Below are positions 8,360-14,976 of a DNA stretch of 24,030 nucleotides, piece after piece; within the stretch, counting starts at the first letter, position 1, and the number at the start of each line of letters is the position of its first letter. The notes under the pieces are model-generated. The model ran no database searches. It saw only the letters and a program-made list of their open reading frames with translations, and had not been told where the DNA came from. Source of the stretch: Dehalococcoidia bacterium (GTDB lineage Bacteria; Chloroflexota; Dehalococcoidia; GIF9; AB-539-J10). The stretch is taken from assembly GCA_030589825.1 (NCBI GenBank), contig JAUUZT010000001.1, positions 1 through 24,030 of the forward strand, written 5' to 3'. A program made the translations under genes and the position numbers.

Positions 8360-9701
8360 TAATTTGAAAAAGAATCGTATCCTGCTTATATTAATTGTTG
8401 TATTGTTTGGCTTGGCGTTGTGGCAAATAGTCCCTTTTAATGAAAAGTTACTTGGTTCTGATGGGTTAACATTGGGCCTTGATCTCCGTGGCGGCAGCCA
8501 GTTACTCTATCGGGCTGATTTGTCAAAGAAAGACCCTGATGTTAGTGATGAAGTTGCCTTATCAGCAGTGATTGAGAAAATCCAACGAAGAGTTAATGAA
8601 TACGGGGCGACTGAACCGGTAATTCAGAGGATGGGAGTTGATCGGATACTGGTTCAGTTACCAGGAGAGAAAGATATAAACAGAGCGATTGAGCTCATAG
8701 GTGAAACCGGACAGCTTTACTTTGTAGAACAGGAACTGGATGAAAATAATGAACCTGTACTTGATGAAGAAGGATACTGGGTGTTTAGTGACGAACCAGC
8801 GAAAGCGGAAGGAAAGGATGGTACCGTAAAAGCTCTTACTGGAGAATATTTAAAGCGGGCATATCAGGATATCGACCCTTATCAAGGACCTGTTGTTGTT
8901 ATTGAATGGAACAGCGAGGGGGCATACCTTTTTGAGAAAATAACTGGGGCTAATCTGAATAGACCACTGGCCATTGTCATTGATAAGGATATTATCTCAA
9001 TGCCAGTAGTACGGAGTGTGATAACATCAGGTACCCCCGGACGTATTGAGGGAAACTTTACTATTGAAGAGGCTAAAAGCCTGACGATAAAGCTCAATTC
9101 TGGTGCTCTGGATCTTCCGTTAGATCTTATTGACCAGAGGGATGTGGACGCCTCATTGGGAGCTGATTCTGTAAGTAAAAGCATATTGGCGGCTAAGATT
9201 GGTTTGATACTGCTACTGCTGTTTATGATTTTTTACTATCGTCTCCCTGGTTTGATAGCTTGCTTGAGCCTTGTTATTTACGGAACACTATTAGTAGCCA
9301 TCTTTAAGATATTTTCTGTGAATCTGACATTAACCTTACCAGGAATTGCTGCTGCTATCTTATCTTTAGGTATGGCAGTAGATGCTAATGTACTCATCTT
9401 TGAGAGGATGAAAGAAGAGTTACGTGCTGGGCGCGACTTGAAGATGGCTGTAGAAGCTGGGTTTAACCGGGCGTGGACAGCTATTCGAGATAGTAATATT
9501 ACCACTTTCATTGCCTGCATTGTCCTTTTCTGGTTGGGTGGTACCTTTGGTGCTTTTATGGTCAGGGGTTTTGCACTGACTCTATTTATTGGTGTAGCAC
9601 TGAGTATGTTTACTGCCATCGTTATTACTCGAACCTTTCTTCGCTTCATTGTCAGAAGCCAGATAATTACAGATTTAAAAGCTTACGGAGTTGAAAAATG
9701 A
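8346..9701 (+). CDS. secD: Protein translocase subunit SecD
   Basis: An inner-membrane subunit that uses the proton-motive force to help complete SecYEG-mediated protein export. The N-terminal membrane helix is ILLILIVVLFGLALWQIVPF. It is followed by the SecD signature LGLDLRGGSQLLYR and a periplasmic P1-type region with QRRVNEYGATEPVIQ and GTPGRIEGNFT. Five C-terminal membrane helices include SLGMAVDANVLIFERMKEEL and GFNRAWTAIRDSNITTF, the conserved proton-path region. At 451 residues it is shorter than E. coli SecD (about 615) but typical of Gram-positive-like and Chloroflexi proteins. The GTG start overlaps the cca end by 14 bases; the nearest Shine-Dalgarno-like AAGGA (8324-8328) is rather far, so coupling to cca is likely. 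secF overlaps its stop. Confidence 0.94.
   Translation: MAQDSNLKKNRILLILIVVLFGLALWQIVPFNEKLLGSDGLTLGLDLRGGSQLLYRADLSKKDPDVSDEVALSAVIEKIQRRVNEYGATEPVIQRMGVDRILVQLPGEKDINRAIELIGETGQLYFVEQELDENNEPVLDEEGYWVFSDEPAKAEGKDGTVKALTGEYLKRAYQDIDPYQGPVVVIEWNSEGAYLFEKITGANLNRPLAIVIDKDIISMPVVRSVITSGTPGRIEGNFTIEEAKSLTIKLNSGALDLPLDLIDQRDVDASLGADSVSKSILAAKIGLILLLLFMIFYYRLPGLIACLSLVIYGTLLVAIFKIFSVNLTLTLPGIAAAILSLGMAVDANVLIFERMKEELRAGRDLKMAVEAGFNRAWTAIRDSNITTFIACIVLFWLGGTFGAFMVRGFALTLFIGVALSMFTAIVITRTFLRFIVRSQIITDLKAYGVEK
9687..9690 (+). promoter_or_regulatory. Ribosome binding site of secF
   Basis: GGAG lies 7 bases before the secF ATG and inside the end of secD. This fixes the secF start at the ATGA overlap. 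Confidence 0.6.
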
Positions 9702-10615
9702 TCGACTTTATGGGGAAAAAGCAATGGTTTTTTCTGATATCTACTATAGCGATGGGATTATCAGTTGTCTCGTTAGCTGTTTTTGGGTTGCAGCCAGGGA
9801 TTGACTTTACTGGTGGCACTTCTATGACCCTTCGTTTCAATCCACAGGTTCAGCAGGAGGAACTACGACAGGAAATAACAACGTTTGGACACCCAGAGGC
9901 CATAATTCAAAGCAGCGACCAGGATTTCCTCATACGTATGAAAGAGATAACCCCTGCTGAGAGGGAAGAGTTATCCACGAGGTTGTCAGAAACACTAAAA
10001 ACTGAAGTTGTAGTACGTGACTATAATACGATTTCTCCATCTATCGCGACCGAGACGGCAAGAAATGCCGGCATTGCGGTGATGATTGCTGCTATAGCTA
10101 TGTTATTATATATTGCTTGGGCTTTCCGCAGAATGCCGAGTCCTTTCCGATGGGGGGCATGTGCCATAATTGCCTTGATTCATAATGTGCTTATCGTAGT
10201 AGGAATTTTCTCGATCTTGGGTAAGGTAGTGAATATAGAAATTGATGCCATGTTCTTAACTGGGGTGCTGACAGTAGTTGGTTATAGTATTAACAATACG
10301 GTTGTCGTTTTTGACCGTATAAGGGAAAATATTATTAAGGGTATCAATACTGATATTTCAGTAATAGTTAACTCCAGCCTTTTGGAAACTTTAGGGCGCT
10401 CTCTGAATACTTCTTTAACTACTATTTGCGTTATCTTGGCTCTCCTTCTTTTTGGTGGGGCAACGATTCATAGTTTTATGCTGGTATTACTTATAGGACT
10501 GATTGCTGGTACATATAGTTCGATGTTAATAGCGGGACCACTGTTGGTAGTCTGGGAGAAAAGGGAATGGCGAAAGATGTTTTCAGGTCTGTCCTTTGCT
10601 AAAAAACCAGCATAA
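9698..10615 (+). CDS. secF: Protein translocase subunit SecF
   Basis: The partner of SecD in the SecDF export complex. The 305 residues comprise an N-terminal membrane helix (FFLISTIAMGLSVVSLAVFG), the conserved GIDFTGGTSMTLRF loop, a periplasmic domain of about 90 residues, and five C-terminal helices. Family signatures are GYSINNTVVVFDRIREN and ETLGRSLNTSLTT. Its ATG shares ATGA with the secD stop, so the pair is translationally coupled as in most bacteria. It ends the rightward pcrA-mutL-cca-secD-secF run and converges with the deacetylase gene. Confidence 0.95.
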   Translation: MIDFMGKKQWFFLISTIAMGLSVVSLAVFGLQPGIDFTGGTSMTLRFNPQVQQEELRQEITTFGHPEAIIQSSDQDFLIRMKEITPAEREELSTRLSETLKTEVVVRDYNTISPSIATETARNAGIAVMIAAIAMLLYIAWAFRRMPSPFRWGACAIIALIHNVLIVVGIFSILGKVVNIEIDAMFLTGVLTVVGYSINNTVVVFDRIRENIIKGINTDISVIVNSSLLETLGRSLNTSLTTICVILALLLFGGATIHSFMLVLLIGLIAGTYSSMLIAGPLLVVWEKREWRKMFSGLSFAKKPA

Positions 10616-10628
10616 TAATTATAGGAAT

Positions 10629-10643
10629 ACTACTAAGAGTAGT
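10629..10643. repeat. Weak hairpin between convergent secF and deacetylase genes
   Basis: ACTACT (10629-10634) and AGTAGT (10638-10643) form a perfect 6-bp stem with an AAG loop in the 54-base convergent gap. Neither strand has a T-run after the stem. It may contribute to 3'-end formation but is not a classical terminator. Confidence 0.3.
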
Positions 10644-10669
10644 TGAAAGACATTGCAGTTGTAGCTATA

Positions 10670-11704
10670 TTATTTTTCAAGGTTATGAATGTTCTTTACA
10701 TCTATAAGAGTCTCTTCAAATCCATCGTGGTATTCTGATGGTGCTTTACCTAAGGGGTCATTTATTTTGGGGTTACCTAGGAGGATGTTGAAAGTAGACT
10801 CCACCGAAAAAGCAATTACTTGCAAATTGTAACCACCTTCTAGAGTAAAGATAAGCCGACCATTACACAGTTCTGTTGCCAAGTCTTTAAGTATAGTTGT
10901 TATATGAGCGAACCCGGTTATACTTGATTGCATCATGGCTAGGTTGTCTGCCCAATGAGCATCAAATCCTGCGGAGACTAGAATAACCTGTGGTTGGAAT
11001 CTTCTTGCTACTGGGACTAGAATTTCATTGTAAATCCTGAAGTATTCTTGATCTCCCCACCTAGCCCTCATCGGAAAATTTACTGTGAACCCTTTTCCCC
11101 TTTCTTCTCCTATTTCGTTGATGCTTCCTGAGCCAGGGAAGAAGGGATATTGATGTGTCGAAAAGTAGAGAACTCTGGGATCGTCGTAAAAAGTATCTTG
11201 GGTACCATTTCCATGATGGACATCAAAATCAACAATGAGGATACGGTCAATATCCAGGTTAGCAAGTGCAAATTTTGCAGCAATGGCTATGTTGTTAAAC
11301 AAACAAAATCCCATTGAATGTTTATTAACTGCGTGATGGCCCGGAGGTCTAACCATAGCGAAGGCATTGTTTACTTCATTATTCCACACTGCTTTTAGTG
11401 CGGTTATTAATCCCCCTGCAGCATAGAGAGCTGCTTCATATGACTTTGGGCAGACAAAAGTATCCGGGTCCAACCAGCCTCCGCCATTTTCTACGGTATT
11501 TTTTAGCTTGGCGATATATCTTTGACTATGTACCATCTCTATTTCTTTCTCTGAGGCGATACGTGGCTGAATTGAGGTGACAGCCTCTTCAATGCTTGTT
11601 TGTTTCAGATGGGACATTATAGAGATGAGTCTACTAGCATTTTCTGGATGTTCTCCTGTGTTATGCTCCAAATAAATAGGATCATAAACCAGTCCAGATT
11701 TCAT
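10670..11704 (-). CDS. Histone-deacetylase-family (AcuC/HdaH-like) zinc deacetylase
   Basis: A class II HDAC-fold amidohydrolase. Bacterial members act on acetyl-lysine proteins (AcuC), acetylpolyamines or other acyl amides. The catalytic set is complete: RPPGHHAV (residues 119-126, with the His pair 123-124), VDFDVHHGNGTQDTF (158-172, Zn ligands D161 and H163), SAGFDAH (244-250, D248) and EGGYNLQ (289-295, catalytic Tyr 292). At 344 residues it is a stand-alone single domain. The substrate cannot be read from the sequence, and no acetyl-CoA synthetase or acetyltransferase sits next to it. An extended -10 (TGATATAAT) ends only 6 bases before the ATG, so the transcript is predicted to be leaderless. 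It converges with secF. Confidence 0.9.
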   Translation of the reverse strand: MKSGLVYDPIYLEHNTGEHPENASRLISIMSHLKQTSIEEAVTSIQPRIASEKEIEMVHSQRYIAKLKNTVENGGGWLDPDTFVCPKSYEAALYAAGGLITALKAVWNNEVNNAFAMVRPPGHHAVNKHSMGFCLFNNIAIAAKFALANLDIDRILIVDFDVHHGNGTQDTFYDDPRVLYFSTHQYPFFPGSGSINEIGEERGKGFTVNFPMRARWGDQEYFRIYNEILVPVARRFQPQVILVSAGFDAHWADNLAMMQSSITGFAHITTILKDLATELCNGRLIFTLEGGYNLQVIAFSVESTFNILLGNPKINDPLGKAPSEYHDGFEETLIDVKNIHNLEK

Positions 11705-11710
11705 GAATAT

Positions 11711-11719
11711 ATTATATCA
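11711..11719 (-). promoter_or_regulatory. Extended -10 giving a leaderless deacetylase mRNA
   Basis: The minus strand reads TGATATAAT, a TGn plus a perfect TATAAT, followed by six bases and then the ATG. Normal -10 to start spacing places the first transcribed base at the A of the ATG. The -35 is weak (TTTCCA-like at 15 bases), as often seen with extended -10 promoters. Confidence 0.6.
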
Positions 11720-11820
11720 GAGTGGATAATATGGAAATTGTGATTTTAAGCAGATGGGATGAGCCATAATTTAGTATAAAGTGGTAAAATCTGATCTATT
11801 GGATGTTGAAACATATACTT

Positions 11821-11857
11821 ATTCAGCAAGAAAGTGCATTGGGAATGGCTGAATGCA
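11821..11857. repeat. Two overlapping inverted repeats downstream of the radical SAM gene
   Basis: ATTCAGC (11821-11827) pairs with GCTGAAT (11848-11854). TGCATT (11835-11840) pairs with AATGCA (11852-11857). The right arms overlap, so only one stem can form at a time. They lie just beyond the radical SAM stop codon (minus strand) and upstream of the deacetylase promoter. No T-run follows. Confidence 0.3.
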
Positions 11858-11860
11858 GCA

Positions 11861-12805
11861 TTAGTTTCGCATTGATAGTTTTCTTGTATAGAATTTTTTG
11901 CCATTGTATTCAGTCTCTACTAATTTACCTTCGATGATTAGTCTTTTAATAAGATAAGCGTCAGTGTTAGATTTCAATAGAAACTCGTTTATAGCATCCT
12001 CTCTCATGGGATGAACTGAGGTTATGCTAAGTAAATCGTCTTCGGCGTTATTGGTAAAGGCGAAGGCATTTCCTTCGTAGCCTAGTAGATATTCTACGTT
12101 GTCTAGCTTTTCAGTAAACATTTGATAAGCATTGTTTATACTATATTCACGAGCTGGTTTAACCCATTTTTCTGCTGGAGGTCTGGTGGGTATTGCTATA
12201 TAAGCGATGCTTGGGTTTATGTCCATTAGATAACTAGCTATTTTTTTGATTTCATTCTGGTTATCGTTTACATCTTTTATTAGCATTGTTTCAGTTACCA
12301 GGGTTCCCTTGAACATGCTGGAAAAGGTACTTATGCCCTTTAGAATGTCTTTTAGTTTCAGTGCCCCATGTGGTCTGTCAATCTGGCGCCAATGTTCTTC
12401 GCTCACGGCATCAACTTTAAGAGAAACCCAATCGGCTTTTGCTAAGTCATCTCTAACAGAACTATTAGCTATCAACGATGCATTTGAAATTACAGCGATT
12501 TTTATTCCCAAGAATTTGAGCATATCGATTTCTTTCCCTAAATTAGCATCCAAAGTTGGTTCTCCATCAGGTACGAAGCTTAAATAATCAATGGGTTCCT
12601 TTTTCGTTTTGGCTTCTGCTACTTTGTTCAATACCTCTTTTATTATGTCATTGAATTTATAAAATTCCATACGGTTAAGCTGCATTTTTAGTGTTCTTCC
12701 TAACTGGCAATAAACACAGGCATATGAACATATCTTTGGAGGGATGTTATTTATTCCAAGGCTACGCCCTAGTCGTCTCGATGGAACTGGTCCAAAAACA
12801 TTCAT
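11861..12805 (-). CDS. Radical SAM protein, COG0731 type
   Basis: An iron-sulfur/S-adenosylmethionine radical enzyme of unknown substrate. The cluster motif is CSYACVYC (C26, C30, C33; Cx3Cx2C), preceded by the family-typical FGPVPSRRLGRSLGIN. The middle TIM-barrel part has LSFVPDGEPTLD (the GEP-like SAM-contact segment) and later AYIAIPTRPP. The last 65 residues (from about 248) look like a winged-helix domain, with LIKRLIIEGKLVETEYNGKKFYTRKL resembling a recognition helix plus wing. COG0731 includes the archaeal wyosine enzyme Taw1, but most bacterial members with this architecture have no assigned reaction, and I do not claim tRNA modification. There is no Shine-Dalgarno site; a 14-bp palindrome and GATAAT lie 25-40 bases upstream. 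Confidence 0.87.
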   Translation of the reverse strand: MNVFGPVPSRRLGRSLGINNIPPKICSYACVYCQLGRTLKMQLNRMEFYKFNDIIKEVLNKVAEAKTKKEPIDYLSFVPDGEPTLDANLGKEIDMLKFLGIKIAVISNASLIANSSVRDDLAKADWVSLKVDAVSEEHWRQIDRPHGALKLKDILKGISTFSSMFKGTLVTETMLIKDVNDNQNEIKKIASYLMDINPSIAYIAIPTRPPAEKWVKPAREYSINNAYQMFTEKLDNVEYLLGYEGNAFAFTNNAEDDLLSITSVHPMREDAINEFLLKSNTDAYLIKRLIIEGKLVETEYNGKKFYTRKLSMRN

Positions 12806-12831
12806 AATATTATTTTTTGGTTATCGTGCAT

Positions 12832-12845
12832 TATCAGTACTGATA
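12832..12845. promoter_or_regulatory. 14-bp perfect palindrome upstream of the radical SAM gene
   Basis: TATCAGTACTGATA is its own reverse complement. On the minus strand it overlaps GATAAT (12835-12830), a possible -10 about 25 bases before the ATG, so it is placed like an operator. No second copy is seen in the window. Confidence 0.4.
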
Positions 12846-12941
12846 TCTCTTATCTCCAGTTAGGTTAAATACAATAGCGGAGGAAGCAATAGATATTTGG
12901 ATATAGCAGCCACGATGTTTATACCATTCTAATTTATTCAT
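12834..12941 (-). CDS. Possible 35-residue small protein
   Basis: An ATG-initiated frame beginning MNKLEWYKHRGCYIQ and ending GDKRYQY at a TGA inside the palindrome. A weak AGGA lies about 10 bases before the ATG. The codons look ordinary, but the length is too short to judge coding statistically and I recognise no family. It lies between nnr and the radical SAM gene on the same strand. It may be a real microprotein, the remnant of a lost gene, or chance. Confidence 0.25.
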   Translation of the reverse strand: MNKLEWYKHRGCYIQISIASSAIVFNLTGDKRYQY

Positions 12942-12946
12942 TCTTG

Positions 12947-13015
12947 TTACATCCTCGATACCTTGTCAAGTTCATCTCTTAACTTCTTATAAGCTCTATC
13001 TAATTCTTTTACCAT
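12947..13015 (-). CDS. Possible 22-residue peptide, Lys/Glu/Asp-rich
   Basis: A tiny frame, MVKELDRAYKKLRDELDKVSR-M, with a strong amphipathic, coiled-coil-like helix pattern. It ends 5 bases before the next small frame. Its ATG overlaps the stop (TAATG) of an even shorter ATG frame. It may be part of a decayed gene. No family is recognised and there is no good ribosome site. Confidence 0.2.
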   Translation of the reverse strand: MVKELDRAYKKLRDELDKVSRM

Positions 13016-13071
13016 TACAGTAAGCTATTGCTCATCGTGAGTATTTTTATTAGCTCCTTTTAATTAAGAAT

Positions 13072-14646
13072 CTATATCATAAAGATACTGTTGTAGAAGT
13101 TTTTTGAGATATTGAGGTAGTTTTCCCTATATGATTTTATACTGATTGGGATATAGTCCATTATATCCTGAGCTGTTATACCATCTTCTCCTTTATTAGT
13201 TGCAGAGAAATCGCCGGAAAGTCCATGTATAAAAACACCCGTTTTTACGGCATTTTTTATAGATAATCCAAGACTGAAAATTCCAGCAATGGTTCCAGTC
13301 AGGACATCCCCACTCCCAGCGGTTGCCATGCCAGAGTTTCCGCTCATATTTATATTCACTGTTTCATCAGGATAACCGATGAGTGAATGAGCTCCTTTTA
13401 GTACTATTATGGAGTTGAGTTCCCTAGCCATTTGCTGTAAGACATTTATTTTATTTTCATTTATTTCTTCTGTTTTCATATTAGAGATTCTTGCCATCTC
13501 GCCCATGTGTGGGGTGAGAACGGTTTCAGCTTTTCTGTTTTTAATCAACTCTATATCATTTGAGATAGCAGTGAGCCCATCACCATCAATAAGTAGGGGT
13601 TTACTGATTAAAGGAGTTAGCTCTCGTACCAGTTGTTGTGTTTCTTCATTAAGAGAAAGACCTGGTCCTATAATAACCATGTCCATATTCTTAGTGATCT
13701 CAAGAAGTCTATCTTTGTTCTCCAGCGAAATACTTCCCGAAGCTGTTTCAGTTTGAGGGATAAAGACAATCTCGCTTCCTTTGCTTGCTAGGAAAGGTGA
13801 GATGGATATGGGAGTAGCCAGTCGTGAGTAACCACCTCCGGCTTTAAGAAATGATAAAGCAGAGAAATATGGTGCACCATAATACCCTGATGCTCCTGCA
13901 ATAATCAGTACCTTAGCGAAGTCTCCTTTATGAGCAGCTCTATTTCTTTCAGGAAGTTCCGTAGGATTGCTTATTTCTACCTTAATAGAATCAGAGCTGT
14001 AGAGTACTGGAGGGAAAGATATGTGTGATACATATAGTTTCCCACAGTGTCCATATCCAGGATAGAGAATATTTCCTATTTTGGGTAGCCCAAATGTTAT
14101 AGTGTAATCTGCATTTATCGCTGCGCCTTTCATTGCTCCGGTATCACCGCTTATTCCTGATGGAATATCAACACTAAACACTGTCTTATGGCTATTGTTT
14201 ATCATCTGAATTACATCTTTGCATAAGCCGCTTATATCTCTTGTTAATCCTATGCCCAGAATAGCATCAATGATAGCGTCTGAGTCATCTACTGCAGATT
14301 TAACATCCTCAATTGAGTCAATCTTGCAGATATCTATAGACATTTTTAATAATATCTGAAGATTCTTTTTTGCCTCTTCTTTGAATTTGGATTCGTTTCC
14401 TAATAGGAAAACTCTTACTTTCCCACCACCGGAATAAAGCTTTCTGGCGACAACTAATCCATCACCCCCATTGTTTCCTGTTCCACAAAAAACGGAGAAT
14501 TTTCTGTCCTCGACCCCAAATTCTTTTAGAATTGTGAAGTATACTGAAAGCCCTGCGTTTTCCATAAGTGTATCTGCAGGAATGCTGAAAGTATTGATGG
14601 CTTCTTTATCTAGGATTCTTAATTCATCTACTGCGCTTACTTTCAT
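13072..14646 (-). CDS. nnr: Bifunctional NAD(P)H-hydrate epimerase / ADP-dependent (S)-NAD(P)H-hydrate dehydratase
   Basis: Repairs damaged hydrated NADH/NADPH: the N-terminal YjeF_N domain epimerises R- and S-NAD(P)HX, and the C-terminal ribokinase-like domain dehydrates the S form. The N-terminal domain shows LMENAGLSV, CGTGNNGGDG (54-63) and VDIPSGISGDTG (near 160). The C-terminal domain begins near residue 235 with HKGDFAKVLIIAGASG, followed by IGPGLSLN, LIDGDGLTAI, LTPHMGEMARI and GNSGMATAGSGDVLTG (near 445), the nucleotide/phosphate site. At 524 residues it matches the fused bacterial form. An AGGAAA lies 9 bases before the ATG, and TATAAT lies about 36 bases upstream. It diverges from transketolase. 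The 25 C-terminal residues (NYLNISKNFYNS...) are Asn/Tyr-rich and outside the conserved domain. Confidence 0.94.
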   Translation of the reverse strand: MKVSAVDELRILDKEAINTFSIPADTLMENAGLSVYFTILKEFGVEDRKFSVFCGTGNNGGDGLVVARKLYSGGGKVRVFLLGNESKFKEEAKKNLQILLKMSIDICKIDSIEDVKSAVDDSDAIIDAILGIGLTRDISGLCKDVIQMINNSHKTVFSVDIPSGISGDTGAMKGAAINADYTITFGLPKIGNILYPGYGHCGKLYVSHISFPPVLYSSDSIKVEISNPTELPERNRAAHKGDFAKVLIIAGASGYYGAPYFSALSFLKAGGGYSRLATPISISPFLASKGSEIVFIPQTETASGSISLENKDRLLEITKNMDMVIIGPGLSLNEETQQLVRELTPLISKPLLIDGDGLTAISNDIELIKNRKAETVLTPHMGEMARISNMKTEEINENKINVLQQMARELNSIIVLKGAHSLIGYPDETVNINMSGNSGMATAGSGDVLTGTIAGIFSLGLSIKNAVKTGVFIHGLSGDFSATNKGEDGITAQDIMDYIPISIKSYRENYLNISKNFYNSIFMI

Positions 14647-14682
14647 TTCTCTATTTTCCTATACGGGCTTTTAACATATTAA

Positions 14683-14688
14683 ATTATA
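14683..14688 (-). promoter_or_regulatory. Candidate -10 of nnr
   Basis: A perfect TATAAT on the minus strand, predicting a start about 30 bases before the nnr ATG. The hexamer 17 bases upstream (TTAAAA) is only a weak -35, and the surrounding AT-richness lowers the value of the match. Confidence 0.35.
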
Positions 14689-14964
14689 GCTCATGGTAAT
14701 CAGAATTTTAAATCTGTATTTGCATTATAGTTAAACTAGTGAAAGGACACCTTGTTTTTTCTGGTTAAAAAATAATTTTAATGTAATTTATTATATCAAG
14801 CTATAGAGATGTTTAAGGTTAAAATGTTATTATGTGAGAGTTGGGTATGTTATTTTGTGGAATGCAGTATTTTTTTATGGCGTAGTATATTTCCATCAGG
14901 CTATGCCAGGATATTTATTTTGGCTCCTTATGTCATATCGATTGATATTGGTTAGACTTGAACA

Positions 14965-14971
14965 AAGGAGG
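14965..14971 (+). promoter_or_regulatory. Strong ribosome binding site of tkt
   Basis: AAGGAGG lies 5 bases before the ATG. It is one of the two clearly canonical Shine-Dalgarno sites in the window and fixes the tkt start. Confidence 0.8.
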
Positions 14972-14976
14972 GAAAT

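Larger units (their letters stand above)
14647..14976. other. 330-base AT-rich divergent intergenic region
   Basis: This gap separates divergent nnr and tkt. It holds a minus-strand TATAAT (14688-14683) suitable for nnr, with a poor -35. A 4-bp AAGG/CCTT stem followed by TTTTTT (14743-14760) is too weak to call a terminator, and TTAAAA/TTTTAA pairing follows it. A strong Shine-Dalgarno for tkt lies at the right end. I see no tRNA, riboswitch or conserved ORF, and no convincing -35/-10 pair for tkt, although its promoter must be here. Confidence 0.6.

Noticed and set aside
9278..9649. 123-codon frame antisense to secD
   Set aside because: It lies opposite conserved SecD membrane helices and has no ribosome site or recognisable domain.
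13409..13756. 115-codon frame antisense to nnr
   Set aside because: It is a shadow of the conserved dehydratase domain, with Ser/Leu-rich composition typical of reverse-strand translation.
14743..14760. AAGG-ACA-CCTT stem followed by six T as a terminator
   Set aside because: A four-base stem is too weak, and it lies between divergent genes where no transcript should end on that strand.
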